This document shows positions 32,656 through 41,655 of a stretch of DNA of 64,000 bases, in pieces. Positions within the stretch are counted from its first letter, which is position 1. Each line of letters starts with the position of its first letter. The position numbers were made by a program, and so were the translations under genes. Source of the DNA: Pseudarthrobacter chlorophenolicus (GTDB taxonomy: Bacteria > Actinomycetota > Actinomycetes > Actinomycetales > Micrococcaceae); assembly GCF_000962805.1 (NCBI RefSeq), contig NZ_JZTW01000007.1, positions 159,854 through 223,853 on the forward strand. Reading direction: 5' to 3'. The notes beneath the pieces are model-generated. The model was not told the DNA's origin. It ran no database searches and saw nothing but the letters and a program-made list of their open reading frames with translations.

Positions 32656-33129
32656 TCAGCTTCCCTGCGGACCCCGCTCGAGCAGCGGCTGTACGCGGAA
32701 GGGGATGAGCTCGCCCATCGCCAGCGCCGTGTCCGCGCGTTCCACGCCGTCACACGCGAGGATCTTGCCGTTGATGCGGAAAAGGTCCTCGGCATCCTGG
32801 GCCACCACCCGCAGCAGCAGGTCTGCGGATCCGGTCAGCCCGTAGCCCTCAAGGATCTCCGGGATGGCCGCCAAATCCTGTGCCAGCCGGGTGAGCTTCT
32901 GCTGCTGTACGTGCACGGAGATGAAGGCCATCAGCGGGTAACCCAGCGCTGCAGGGTTGATCCTGCGTTCGAAGGACAGGAAGACGTGCTTCTTCTCGAG
33001 CTGGGCCATCCGTGCCTGGACAGTGTTCCTGGACAGTCCCAATTTCTGGGCGAGGGCCACCACGGTCCTCCGGGGGTCCTGGGCCAGTGCCGAAAGCAGG
33101 CGGGTGTCAGTGCCATCCAGAGCTTGCAT
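32656..33129 (-). CDS. Lrp/AsnC-family transcriptional regulator
   Basis: A 157-residue feast/famine regulator. The N-terminal winged HTH is MQALDGTDTRLLSALAQDPRRTVVALAQKLGLSRNTVQARM. The C-terminal RAM domain, which binds amino acids, includes GYPLMAFISVHVQQQKL and GLTGSADLLLRVVAQDAEDLFRI. It is divergent from the branched-chain 2-oxoacid dehydrogenase operon, a position typical of BkdR-like activators. It probably senses Leu, Val or Ile. The ATG at 33129 is chosen since HTH homology starts there; an upstream extension of 12 residues looks non-conserved. Confidence 0.9.
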   Translation of the reverse strand: MQALDGTDTRLLSALAQDPRRTVVALAQKLGLSRNTVQARMAQLEKKHVFLSFERRINPAALGYPLMAFISVHVQQQKLTRLAQDLAAIPEILEGYGLTGSADLLLRVVAQDAEDLFRINGKILACDGVERADTALAMGELIPFRVQPLLERGPQGS

Positions 33130-33161
33130 AATGCGCAACGGTAGCACGGTGCGGAGGGCTG

Positions 33162-33225
33162 CCACAGGGCATTCTGCTCAATAAATGCCCTGGTGGTTGT
33201 ACCCCCTGAGCATTGTGAGTAGGGT
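33162..33225 (+). promoter_or_regulatory. Lrp-type palindrome and promoter of the bkd operon
   Basis: Inverted repeat CCACAGGGCATT / AATGCCCTGGTGG (33163-33195, one inserted base) between the lrp gene and bkdA. TTGTAC (33197-33202), 17 bp, then TAGGGT (33220-33225) form a promoter candidate just beyond it. Position right upstream of the -35 would suit an activator. Confidence 0.45.
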
Positions 33226-33321
33226 CACAGTATCCGGGCGAAGGGGCCCGGAAGGCCGCGGTTTGCGGGACCACAAGTCCCAGCTCCGCAGGTCACCGAC
33301 GACAGAAGTTGCGGGGCTATC

Positions 33322-34509
33322 GTGTCTACAGACGAAACGGGCCAGGGCGGCGCACAAGCCCACGAGGGTGCCGGGGAATTCCAGGAGCCGGGATCATCCG
33401 GCGTCCCGGTACAAAAGCTGGTCCAGCTGATCACACCGTCGGGGGAGAGGGTGAGCCACCCCGAGTTCGATCTCTGGGTGCAGGACATCACGGACGAACA
33501 CCTTTGCTCGCTGTTCGAGGACATGACCGTCATCCGGCGCATCGACGTCGAGGCGACGGCCCTCCAGCGCCAGGGCGAACTCGCCCTGTGGCCACCGCTG
33601 CTTGGGCAGGAAGCGGCACAAATAGGTTCCGGCAGGTCACTGCGCAGCGACGACTTCGTTTTCTCCAGCTACCGTGAAAACGGTGTGGCGTACTGCCGCG
33701 GCGTGGACCTCACAGACCTCCTGCGGGTGTGGCGCGGCAACGCGTCCGGAGGCTGGGATCCGTACGCCATCAACATGGCAACGCCCCAGATCATCATTGG
33801 CGCCCAGACCCTGCACGCCACCGGCTACGCCATGGGCATCCAGAATGACGGCGCAGATTCTGTGGCCGTCACCTACTTCGGCGACGGCGCAACGAGCGAG
33901 GGTGACGTGAATGAAGCTTTGGTCTTCGCCGCCAGCTTCCAGTCTCCCGTGGTGTTCTTTTGTACCAACAACCACTGGGCCATCTCGGAACCGGTCCGGC
34001 TCCAGTCGCACATCCAGCTCGCGGACCGGGCTGCGGGCTTCGGGATTCCCAGCCTGCGGGTGGACGGCAACGACGTCCTGGCCGTCATGGCCGCCACGCG
34101 CGTTGCCCTCGACCGGGCACGGCGCGGCGGCGGGCCAACGTTCATCGAAGCCGTCTCCTACCGGATGGGGCCGCACACCACCGCTGATGACCCCACCCGC
34201 TACCGCGACGCCAACGAGCTCGAGGACTGGGCCGCGAAAGACCCGATCAGCCGGGTGGCGGCACTGCTGGAACGCAAGGGGCTGCTGACCGGTGAACTGC
34301 AGGACCACGTCAGGAACAAAGCCGACGCAGTGGCCCGTGAGATGCGGAAAGGCTGCACCACCATGCCGGACCCGCAGCCCATGGACGTTTTCAAGCACGT
34401 CTACAGCGCACCGAACTCGTGGCTGGACCGCCAGCAGGACCATTACGCCCGATACCTGGCCTCCTTCGGGGACCCCGCAGGTGCCGTTCCAGGAGAAGGT
34501 GCACGCTGA
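33322..34509 (+). CDS. bkdA: Branched-chain 2-oxoacid dehydrogenase E1 component alpha subunit
   Basis: A 395-residue thiamine diphosphate-dependent decarboxylase subunit acting on 2-oxoisocaproate, 2-oxoisovalerate and 2-oxo-3-methylvalerate. The TPP motif GDGATSEGDVNEALVFAASFQSPVVFFCTNN is complete. SYRENGVAYCRGVDLTDLLR and the phosphorylation-loop-like SYRMGPHTTADDPTRYRD follow. The first ~60 residues are variable. GTG start with only a weak ribosome site; an Lrp-type palindrome and promoter are upstream. The downstream E1beta ATG overlaps the stop by one base. A pyruvate-specific role is possible, but the Lrp partner and leucine operon next door favour branched-chain substrates. Confidence 0.88.
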   Translation: MSTDETGQGGAQAHEGAGEFQEPGSSGVPVQKLVQLITPSGERVSHPEFDLWVQDITDEHLCSLFEDMTVIRRIDVEATALQRQGELALWPPLLGQEAAQIGSGRSLRSDDFVFSSYRENGVAYCRGVDLTDLLRVWRGNASGGWDPYAINMATPQIIIGAQTLHATGYAMGIQNDGADSVAVTYFGDGATSEGDVNEALVFAASFQSPVVFFCTNNHWAISEPVRLQSHIQLADRAAGFGIPSLRVDGNDVLAVMAATRVALDRARRGGGPTFIEAVSYRMGPHTTADDPTRYRDANELEDWAAKDPISRVAALLERKGLLTGELQDHVRNKADAVAREMRKGCTTMPDPQPMDVFKHVYSAPNSWLDRQQDHYARYLASFGDPAGAVPGEGAR

Positions 34510-35519
34510 TGACTTCCATGACCTTTGCCCGCGCCATCAATGCCGGGCTGCGCAAATCGCTCGACCATGACCCTAAGGTGGTCCTCCTCGGTGAGGACAT
34601 CGGCACCCTTGGCGGGGTGTTCCGGGTGACCGACGGGCTGCAGAAGGACTTTGGCAAACACCGCGTGGTGGACACGCCGCTGGCCGAATCCGCCATCGTG
34701 GGTGCCGCCGTCGGCCTTGCCTACCGCGGGTACCGCCCTGTGGTGGAGATCCAGTTCGACGGCTTCATCTATCCCGCGTTCGACCAGATCGTCAGCCAGG
34801 TGGCCAAACTGCATTACCGCACCCGCGGAGCAGTAAAGATGCCCATCACCATCCGGGTCCCGTTCGGCGGCGGCATCGGTTCGCCGGAGCACCACTCCGA
34901 GTCGCCGGAAGCCTACTTCACGCACACGTCCGGACTGCGGGTGGTCACCGTTGCGAACCCTCAGGACGCATACACGGTCATCCAGCAGGCCATCGCCAGT
35001 GACGACCCCGTCCTCTACTTCGAGCCGAAGCGGCGGTACCACGACAAGGGCGAGGTGGATGAAGCCGCTGGGCTGGACTCCGCGGATCCCATGGGGCAGG
35101 CCAGGGTCCTGACCGACGGAACCGACGTCACCCTGGTGGCCTATGGCCCGTTGGTGAAGACCGCCCTGGACGCCGCCTCGGCCGCCGCCGACGAAGGCAT
35201 CTCCATCCAGGTCATCGACCTGCGCTCGCTGGCACCGGTGGACTACGACACCGTGGTGGCTTCGGTCCGGAAGACCGGCCGCCTGGTCATCACCCATGAG
35301 GCCGGGCAGTCCGGCGGGCTGGGGGCCGAGGTGGCAGCCAGCATCACCGAGAGGTGCTTCTACCACCTGGAAGCCGCGCCCGTCAGGGTTACCGGCTTCG
35401 ACATCCCCTACCCATATTCGAAACTCGAGATGCACCACCTCCCGGGCCTGGACCGGATCCTTGATGGCGTGGACCGTGCATTGGGGCGGCCGAACTCACT
35501 CAGCGGGCTGGAAGGATGA
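34509..35519 (+). CDS. bkdB: Branched-chain 2-oxoacid dehydrogenase E1 component beta subunit
   Basis: A 336-residue partner of E1alpha, completing the alpha2beta2 decarboxylase. Typical segments are MTFARAINAGLRKSLDHDPKVVLLGEDIG, VVDTPLAESAIVGAAVGLAYRGYRPVVEIQF, GGGIGSPEHHSESPEAYF and YDTVVASVRKTGRLVITHEAGQSGGLGAEVA. The ATG overlaps the E1alpha stop (TGATG), and its own stop overlaps the E2 ATG (ATGA), so the three subunits are translated in sequence. The adjacent longer frame that reaches back into E1alpha is not used. Confidence 0.92.
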   Translation: MTSMTFARAINAGLRKSLDHDPKVVLLGEDIGTLGGVFRVTDGLQKDFGKHRVVDTPLAESAIVGAAVGLAYRGYRPVVEIQFDGFIYPAFDQIVSQVAKLHYRTRGAVKMPITIRVPFGGGIGSPEHHSESPEAYFTHTSGLRVVTVANPQDAYTVIQQAIASDDPVLYFEPKRRYHDKGEVDEAAGLDSADPMGQARVLTDGTDVTLVAYGPLVKTALDAASAAADEGISIQVIDLRSLAPVDYDTVVASVRKTGRLVITHEAGQSGGLGAEVAASITERCFYHLEAAPVRVTGFDIPYPYSKLEMHHLPGLDRILDGVDRALGRPNSLSGLEG

Positions 35520-36919
35520 GCACCACCATGATCAAGGAATTCCGGCTTCCCGACCTCGGGGAAGGGCTCACCGAGTCAGAAATCCTCAGCTGGAAAGTGG
35601 CCGTGGGGGACACCGTCAGCCTGAACCAGGTCATTGCCGAGGTGGAGACAGCCAAGGCGGTGGTGGAGTTGCCGTCCCCTTTCGCCGGCGTCATCAGGGA
35701 ACTGCATGAGCAGCCCGGCACGGTTGTTGAGGTGGGCAAGCCCATCGTCTCCTTCGAGGTAGCGGACGACGCCGGGCCGGCACCGGCGGGGCACGCCGCA
35801 CCTTCACTGGGCCTCGTGCCAGCCGCCCGGCCGGCGGCGGGGGAGGAACCGGCGGCGCCGAAACGGGAACCCAACCTCGTGGGGTACGGTGCCGTCGTCG
35901 AAAGCTCCGGCCGCCCCGCGCGCCGTCCTCGGATCTTTGCCCCGGTGGTTGAACCTGCCGATACCGAGTCCCCGGTGGTTGAGGCTGCCGACACCACGGT
36001 CATCGAAGCCAGGGCCGGCGTGCCCTCAGGCGACCGGCCCCGCTCCACGCCTCCGGTCCGCAAGCTGGCCAGGGACCATGGTGTTGACCTGGCGCTGGTT
36101 ACCGGTACCGGCCCTGCTGGCCTGATCACCCGGGAGGACGTGCAGGAGTTCCTGCGGCAGGGCAGTGCCGGCCAGGCTGCGGCGGCCGCCGGCCAGGCAC
36201 GTGCCGGGGGCGAGGGGGAGCGGGAAACCCGGACGCCCATCAAGGGTGTCCGCAAGCACACGGCGGCCGCGATGGTCTCCAGTGCCTTCACCGCTCCACA
36301 CGTCACCGAGTTCCTCACCGTGGATGTCACCCCCACCATGGAGCTGCTGGCGAAACTGCGGGGCGCCCGGGCATTCGCCAACCTCAAGCTGACTCCGCTG
36401 ACGCTCGCTGCCAAGGCTGTGCTGATCGCCCTGCGGCGCAATCCGTCGCTGAACTCCCGCTGGGACGAGGCGAACCAGGAGATCGTTTCGTTCAACTACG
36501 TGAACCTGGGCATCGCGGCGGCCACCCCGCGGGGGCTGACGGTGCCGAACATCAAGGATGCGCACTCGCTGACCCTGGAGCAGCTGGCGGAGGCGCTGGC
36601 GTTGCTGGCGGACACCGCGCGGTCCGGGAAAACGGCGCCGGCAGACCTGTCCGGCGGGACCATGTCCATCACCAACATCGGCGTTTTCGGCATCGATGCC
36701 GGCACTCCCATCCTCAACCCCGGCGAAGCCGCCATCCTGGCGTTGGGGGCCGTGCGGTCCATGCCGTGGGAGTATCGCGGTGAGGTGGCCCTGCGCCAGG
36801 TGATGACCCTGAGCCTGTCCTTCGACCACCGCCTGGTGGACGGTGAGCAGGGCTCCCGGTTCCTGGCCGACGTCGGAGCGATCCTGGCCGAACCGGGAAT
36901 GGTCCTGACGATGGTCTAG
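35516..36919 (+). CDS. bkdC: Branched-chain 2-oxoacid dehydrogenase E2 (dihydrolipoamide acyltransferase)
   Basis: A 467-residue core enzyme transferring the acyl group to CoA. Residues 1-80 are one lipoyl domain, lipoyl-Lys47 within VETAKAVVEL. A linker follows that includes a duplicated 10-residue unit (PVVEPADTES / PVVEAADTTV). The E3/E1-binding domain is TPPVRKLARDHGVDLALVTGTGPAGLITREDVQEFL. The catalytic domain ends in SLSFDHRLVDGEQGSRFL, with His438 and Asp442. E3 (dihydrolipoamide dehydrogenase) is not in the window, so it must be supplied from elsewhere. Convergent with the TetR gene across a palindromic element. Confidence 0.92.
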   Translation: MSTTMIKEFRLPDLGEGLTESEILSWKVAVGDTVSLNQVIAEVETAKAVVELPSPFAGVIRELHEQPGTVVEVGKPIVSFEVADDAGPAPAGHAAPSLGLVPAARPAAGEEPAAPKREPNLVGYGAVVESSGRPARRPRIFAPVVEPADTESPVVEAADTTVIEARAGVPSGDRPRSTPPVRKLARDHGVDLALVTGTGPAGLITREDVQEFLRQGSAGQAAAAAGQARAGGEGERETRTPIKGVRKHTAAAMVSSAFTAPHVTEFLTVDVTPTMELLAKLRGARAFANLKLTPLTLAAKAVLIALRRNPSLNSRWDEANQEIVSFNYVNLGIAAATPRGLTVPNIKDAHSLTLEQLAEALALLADTARSGKTAPADLSGGTMSITNIGVFGIDAGTPILNPGEAAILALGAVRSMPWEYRGEVALRQVMTLSLSFDHRLVDGEQGSRFLADVGAILAEPGMVLTMV

Positions 36920-36935
36920 CCGTACCTCCCTCCAC

Positions 36936-36998
36936 GAGTTTTTGGGCAGGAACGACGGTTTCGAGGGCGCTTAGGTCGTCGTATCTGCCCAAAAACTC
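36936..36998. repeat. Palindromic (REP-like) element between bkdC and tetR
   Basis: A perfect 14-bp inverted repeat, GAGTTTTTGGGCAG (36936-36949) and CTGCCCAAAAACTC (36985-36998). An inner ACGACG/CGTCGT pair continues the stem and the central loop is about 20 bases. The T/A-rich outer arms could serve as terminators on both strands. It may also be a dispersed repeat family. Confidence 0.6.
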
Positions 36999-37004
36999 CA
37001 AGCG

Positions 37005-37667
37005 TCAGCGCGCTTGCGGGCTCTCCACCGTCAGGGCGGCGAGCGCCATCTCCTCGAGCAGCGGCCTGGCCGCGGCCGCCATCCGGCGGCCGTGGCTCCG
37101 GACCGAGTGCGGGGTGGAGTTGATCAGCCCGAAGGTGGCGTGCGCCCGGGTCCGGAGCTCGGCGGCGTCCGTGCCGGGGTGGAGCCTGGACAGGACATCC
37201 ACCCACACCTCCACGTAGCTGCGCTGCAGCGCCCGCACGGCTGACTGGTCCTGTTCCGAGAGGTTGCTGAGGTCGCGGTCCTGCACGCGGATCACCTCGG
37301 GTTTGCCGAGGGCGAAGTCCACCTGGAACTCCACGAGCCGGCGCAGTGCCAGGCGGGGATCGGAGTTCTCTGCCACCACCTTCCGCCCGCCGTCCAGCAG
37401 CTCCCGGCTGACGGTGGCCAGCAGGTCCGCCAGGACGGCCTGCTTGCCGGGGAAGTGCCTGTAGACGGCCGGTCCGCTGACTCCCGCCGCCGCGCCGAGG
37501 TCTTCGAGGGAAACACTCTTGAACCCGTTGACGGCGAACAGGGAAGCGGCCGCGGCGAGCAGGGCCTGGCGGCGGTCTTCCTTGGCTTTGCTGCGCTGGG
37601 TTGCCCCGGCGGGCCGGGCGGCGGGGGCATCCGCCCCGGCGCTGTTGGCTTCATCGGTTGTGGGCAC
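37005..37667 (-). CDS. TetR/AcrR-family regulator of the leucine-catabolic operon
   Basis: A 220-residue repressor-type protein. The N-terminus is a 25-residue Ala/Pro-rich extension. The HTH is RRQALLAAAASLFAVNGFKSVSLEDLGAAAGVSGPAVYRHFPGKQAVLADLL, a standard TetR pattern. The ligand domain follows, with DFALGKPEVIRVQDRDLSNLSEQDQSAVRALQ, seen in regulators of acyl-CoA metabolism. GTG start with AGGAGG just upstream. It is divergent from the acyl-CoA carboxylase operon; two 16-bp palindromes in that gap are probable targets. In M. tuberculosis a TetR gene (Rv2506) also borders the equivalent cluster. The effector is probably an acyl-CoA of the pathway (inference). Confidence 0.88.
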   Translation of the reverse strand: MPTTDEANSAGADAPAARPAGATQRSKAKEDRRQALLAAAASLFAVNGFKSVSLEDLGAAAGVSGPAVYRHFPGKQAVLADLLATVSRELLDGGRKVVAENSDPRLALRRLVEFQVDFALGKPEVIRVQDRDLSNLSEQDQSAVRALQRSYVEVWVDVLSRLHPGTDAAELRTRAHATFGLINSTPHSVRSHGRRMAAAARPLLEEMALAALTVESPQAR

Positions 37668-37725
37668 ATTTCCTCCTCAAACCCCGCAGAGTCTAACAAG
37701 GCAACCGCCTGTGTTGGACATCACA

Positions 37726-37741
37726 GTTAATAGAGACTAAC
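37726..37741. promoter_or_regulatory. TetR operator candidate O1: GTTAATAGAGACTAAC
   Basis: 16-bp imperfect palindrome GTTAAT-AGAG-ACTAAC in the tetR/carboxylase divergent region, 59 bp from the tetR start. Centre-to-centre spacing to O2 is 26 bp. Confidence 0.6.
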
Positions 37742-37751
37742 CTGAATTTCA

Positions 37752-37767
37752 GTTACTGGGCACTAAC
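37752..37767. promoter_or_regulatory. TetR operator candidate O2: GTTACTGGGCACTAAC
   Basis: 16-bp palindrome GTTACT-GGGC-ACTAAC, 84 bp before the carboxylase start. It shares GTTAnT-N4-AnTAAC with O1 and with the site at 17715-17730. Confidence 0.6.
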
Positions 37768-37851
37768 CGAGTCTGTTGTTTAGCGGCCGTGCGAACTGTA
37801 TTTTGCTACCGGATCCGGCTACAGGATCCGCCGAGAGAACAGGAAGCGTCG

Positions 37852-39459
37852 ATGGAGACCCTTGCCAGCAGGCTGGACCCCGCCAGCGGAGCTTTCGCCG
37901 CCAACAGGGATGCGCAGCTGCAACTGGTGGAGGACCTCCGGAAGCGGTTGGCGGACGCTGCCCTGGGAGGCCCGCAGAAGTCGCGTGAACGCCACGTTGC
38001 CAGGGGCAAGCTCCTGCCGCGGGAGCGCATCGACCAGCTGCTGGATGACGGCAGCCCGTTCCTTGAGATAGCACCGCTGGCCGCCAACGGGATGTACAAC
38101 GATGACGCGCCGGGCGCGGGCGTGATCGCCGGCATCGGATTGGTGCACGGCCGCCAGGTGCTGGTGATCTCCAACGACGCCACCGTCAAGGGCGGCACCT
38201 ACTATCCCATGACGGTCAAGAAACACCTGCGCGCCCAGGAAATCGCCCTGGAAAACCACCTTCCGTGCATCTACCTGGTGGACTCGGGCGGAGCGTTCCT
38301 GCCCAAGCAGGACGAGGTCTTTCCGGACAAGGACCACTTCGGGCGGATCTTCTACAACCAGGCACGCCTGTCCGCGGCAAAGATCCCGCAGCTCGCCGCC
38401 GTGATGGGCTCCTGCACCGCGGGCGGTGCCTACGTCCCGGCCATGAGCGACGAAACCGTGATTGTCCGGAACCAGGGCACCATCTTCCTGGGTGGGCCGC
38501 CCCTGGTGAAGGCCGCGATCGGAGAGATTGTCACCGCCGAGGACCTGGGCGGCGGTGACGTGCACTCCAGGATCTCCGGCGTGACGGACCACCTGGCCGA
38601 CAATGACGAACACGCGCTGCAGATCCTTCGCGACATCGTGGCCACCCTGCCGCCCGCCGCGGCGCCCGCCTGGCAGGTGGAACCCGCCGTCGAACCCGTG
38701 GCTGATGCCGGGGAGCTCTACGGTGCCGTGCCCGTGGACGTCAACGCCCCGTACGACGTCCGTGAAGTGATTGCCCGGCTGGTGGACGCCAGCAGGTTCC
38801 ACGAATTCAAGAAGGATTATGGCACCACCCTGGTCACCGGCTTCGCCAGGATCCACGGGCACCCGGTGGGCATCGTGGCCAACAACGGCGTCCTCTTCAG
38901 CGAGTCCTCACTCAAGGGCGCGCACTTCATCGAGCTGTGCGACCAGCGGGGGATTCCACTCCTCTTCCTGCAGAACATTTCCGGCTTCATGGTGGGCCGG
39001 GACGCCGAGCAGGGCGGCATCGCCAAGAACGGCGCCAAGATGGTCACGGCGGTAGCCACCGCCCGCGTACCCAAGCTGACGGTGGTGATCGGCGGATCGT
39101 TCGGAGCAGGCAACTACTCCATGTGCGGCCGCGCCTATTCCCCGCGGTTCCTCTGGATGTGGCCGGCGGCAAGAATTTCGGTGATGGGCGGGAACCAGGC
39201 CGCCAGCGTGCTGGCCACCGTCAAGCGCGACCAGTACGAGGCCGCAGGGGAAGACTGGCCGGCGCAGGACGAAGAAGAGTTCAAAGCCCCCATCCGCCGG
39301 CAGTACGAGGACCAGGGGAGCCCCTACTACTCCACTGCCCGCCTCTGGGATGACGCCGTCATCGATCCCGCCGACACCCGGACCGTCCTGGGCCTTGCCC
39401 TGGACGTCGTCTCCCGCACGCCCCTGCCGGAGACCTCCTTCGGCCTTTTCAGGATGTGA
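37852..39459 (+). CDS. accD1: Acyl-CoA carboxylase carboxyltransferase beta subunit (methylcrotonyl-CoA type)
   Basis: A 535-residue carboxyltransferase, the length of 3-methylcrotonyl-CoA carboxylase beta. It moves CO2 from biotin to 3-methylcrotonyl-CoA. Family features: [63 protein letters not shown] and [43 protein letters not shown], the C-terminal [25 protein letters not shown] and [22 protein letters not shown] are also present. These are MCC rather than propionyl-CoA carboxylase patterns. ATG after AGGAAG; an upstream GTG at 37789 would add 21 unlikely residues. It is the first gene of an operon extending to the CitE-like gene. Confidence 0.92.
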   Translation: METLASRLDPASGAFAANRDAQLQLVEDLRKRLADAALGGPQKSRERHVARGKLLPRERIDQLLDDGSPFLEIAPLAANGMYNDDAPGAGVIAGIGLVHGRQVLVISNDATVKGGTYYPMTVKKHLRAQEIALENHLPCIYLVDSGGAFLPKQDEVFPDKDHFGRIFYNQARLSAAKIPQLAAVMGSCTAGGAYVPAMSDETVIVRNQGTIFLGGPPLVKAAIGEIVTAEDLGGGDVHSRISGVTDHLADNDEHALQILRDIVATLPPAAAPAWQVEPAVEPVADAGELYGAVPVDVNAPYDVREVIARLVDASRFHEFKKDYGTTLVTGFARIHGHPVGIVANNGVLFSESSLKGAHFIELCDQRGIPLLFLQNISGFMVGRDAEQGGIAKNGAKMVTAVATARVPKLTVVIGGSFGAGNYSMCGRAYSPRFLWMWPAARISVMGGNQAASVLATVKRDQYEAAGEDWPAQDEEEFKAPIRRQYEDQGSPYYSTARLWDDAVIDPADTRTVLGLALDVVSRTPLPETSFGLFRM

Positions 39460-39467
39460 GCCGGAAC

Positions 39468-41654
39468 ATGACCACGCCTTCGTTGACCTCCACAGCCACC
39501 GCTTCCACCGCCGGCAACCAGGAGTCCGGCCGTCCGCTCTTCGGCACCGTCCTGGTGGCTAACCGGGGTGAGATCGCCTGCCGGGTGATCCGGACCCTGC
39601 GTGCCCTGGGAATCCGCTCCGTGGCCGTCTACAGCGATGCCGACGCCGGCGCCCGGCACGTACGCGAGGCTGACACGGCCGTGCGGATCGGCCCCGCCGC
39701 CGCCACCGAAAGCTACCTCAACATCGGCAACATCATTGCCGCCTGCCGGGAGTCCGGCGCCGAAGCCGTGCACCCGGGCTACGGATTCCTCAGCGAGAAT
39801 GCCGACTTCGCCCGCGCCCTGGACGCTGCGGGGATCGCGTTCATGGGCCCCGGGGTGGAAGCGCTCAACCTCATGGGCGACAAGATCCGCTCCAAGAACC
39901 ATGTGGCCGGCTACGGCGTCCCCGTCGTGCCCGGCGTTGCCAGGCCCGGCATGACCGACGCCGAACTGATTGAAGCAGCCCCCGCCGTCGGCTTCCCCCT
40001 CCTGATCAAGCCCTCCGCCGGCGGCGGCGGCAAGGGCATGCACGTGGTGGAGAAAGCCGAAGACCTGCCTGGAATCCTGGATACTGCCCGGCGCGTTGCG
40101 GCCAGTGCCTTCGGCGATGACACCCTGTTCCTGGAACGGCTGGTCACCACCCCGCGCCACATCGAAGTCCAGGTGCTGGCGGACAACCACGGCAACGTCA
40201 TCCACCTGGGCGAGCGCGAATGTTCCCTGCAGCGGCGCCACCAGAAAGTCATCGAAGAAGCGCCATCGCCGCTGCTGGAAAGCCTGCCCCACGGCGCCGA
40301 GGTCCGGGCCCGCATCGGTGAGGCAGCCTGCAACGCCGCGCGGAGTGTCAGTTACAGCGGAGCCGGGACGGTGGAATTCCTCGTCTCCGACGACGCCCCG
40401 GACGAATTTTTCTTCATGGAGATGAATACCCGCCTGCAGGTGGAACACCCCGTCACCGAAATGGTCACCGGCACTGACCTGGTGGAGTGGCAGGTGCGCA
40501 TCGCCGCCGGGGAAGAAGTCACCGTCCGGCAGGCCGACGTCGAACTCTCCGGCCATGCGGTGGAGGCGCGCGTCTACGCCGAGGTGCCGGAGAAGAACTT
40601 CCTGCCGTCCACCGGCACCGTGTACCTGCTCGACGAGTTACCAGCGGATGCCGGCGGCCGGATCCGGGTGGACTCTTCCCTGGTGGAAGGGCTCGTGCTG
40701 TCCTCCAGCTACGATCCCATGCTGTCCAAGGTCATCGGCTGGGGGGCGGACCGGGCGGCCGCCCTGGACACGCTGGACCGGGCGCTTGCCGGGTACACGG
40801 CCCTGGGTGTTGAAACCAACGTCGAATACCTGCGGCTCCTGGTCAATGATCCCGACGTCCGGGCCGGCCGCCTCGACACGGGGCTGATCGCCCGCAAGCT
40901 GCCGGAGCTGGTGTTCCGCCTTGTGGAGGAGGCCGAACTCGTGGCCGCGGCGCTCTCCTCCGTGGCAGCATCGGCCGCGTCAGCCACCCACGACGGCGAT
41001 TCCAACGGAAGCCCGTGGCAGGCGCGGAGCGGCTGGCGACTGGGTGCACCGGCACCGCTCCGGGTGAGCCTGGGAACGCCCGACGGCGGGGTGGCCACCG
41101 TCGCGGTGACCGGCGCCGTGGCGTCGGGGCCGGTAGTAGTGGCGGTCGACGGCGGACCGGAGCGCACGGCCTCCCTAAGCCTCACGGAGCCGGGCCGGGC
41201 AGTACTGGACCTCCACGGGGAGGTCCATGACTACGCACTGGCCACCGCGCCTGACAACCCCTCACGCATCTTCCTGGGCAATCAGGGCTGGTCCTGCCGG
41301 CTGGACGTCCTGACCCGGGAGGCGCGGCTGGAACGGGTCCGGGCAGCCATCCAGCGGGACGAAGGGGACGCAGATCCCGCCGTGCGCTCGCCGATGCCGG
41401 GCACTGTGGTGTCCGTCCCGGTCAAGGACGGCGACGCCGTCGAGGCGGGCCAGGTCCTGGCCTCTGTCGAAGCCATGAAGATGGAGCACCAGCTGGTGGC
41501 ACCGCTGGCCGGGACCGTGCACCTGGCCGCCAAACCCGGTGACCTGGTCAAGACGGACCAGGTCCTCGCCACCATCCACCCCGCACCACGGCCCGAAAAT
41601 GCCCGGGACAACAACACGACCGGTGAGACCACCAACGGCGAAGGAGCCCAGTAA
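39468..41654 (+). CDS. accA1: Acyl-CoA carboxylase biotin-containing alpha subunit (methylcrotonyl-CoA type)
   Basis: A 728-residue chain with biotin carboxylase, linker and biotin carboxyl-carrier domains. The N-terminal domain starts [24 protein letters not shown]. The ATP-grasp core contains [16 protein letters not shown], and [25 protein letters not shown] is diagnostic of biotin carboxylases. The C-terminal biotin domain has [10 protein letters not shown] with biotinyl Lys at about 671. It pairs with the beta subunit upstream. The start is taken as ATG 39468; a GTG at 39456 overlapping the previous stop is possible but lacks a spaced ribosome site. The linker (Ala/Ser-rich around residue 500) is longer than usual. 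Confidence 0.92.
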   Translation: MTTPSLTSTATASTAGNQESGRPLFGTVLVANRGEIACRVIRTLRALGIRSVAVYSDADAGARHVREADTAVRIGPAAATESYLNIGNIIAACRESGAEAVHPGYGFLSENADFARALDAAGIAFMGPGVEALNLMGDKIRSKNHVAGYGVPVVPGVARPGMTDAELIEAAPAVGFPLLIKPSAGGGGKGMHVVEKAEDLPGILDTARRVAASAFGDDTLFLERLVTTPRHIEVQVLADNHGNVIHLGERECSLQRRHQKVIEEAPSPLLESLPHGAEVRARIGEAACNAARSVSYSGAGTVEFLVSDDAPDEFFFMEMNTRLQVEHPVTEMVTGTDLVEWQVRIAAGEEVTVRQADVELSGHAVEARVYAEVPEKNFLPSTGTVYLLDELPADAGGRIRVDSSLVEGLVLSSSYDPMLSKVIGWGADRAAALDTLDRALAGYTALGVETNVEYLRLLVNDPDVRAGRLDTGLIARKLPELVFRLVEEAELVAAALSSVAASAASATHDGDSNGSPWQARSGWRLGAPAPLRVSLGTPDGGVATVAVTGAVASGPVVVAVDGGPERTASLSLTEPGRAVLDLHGEVHDYALATAPDNPSRIFLGNQGWSCRLDVLTREARLERVRAAIQRDEGDADPAVRSPMPGTVVSVPVKDGDAVEAGQVLASVEAMKMEHQLVAPLAGTVHLAAKPGDLVKTDQVLATIHPAPRPENARDNNTTGETTNGEGAQ

Positions 41655-41655
41655 C

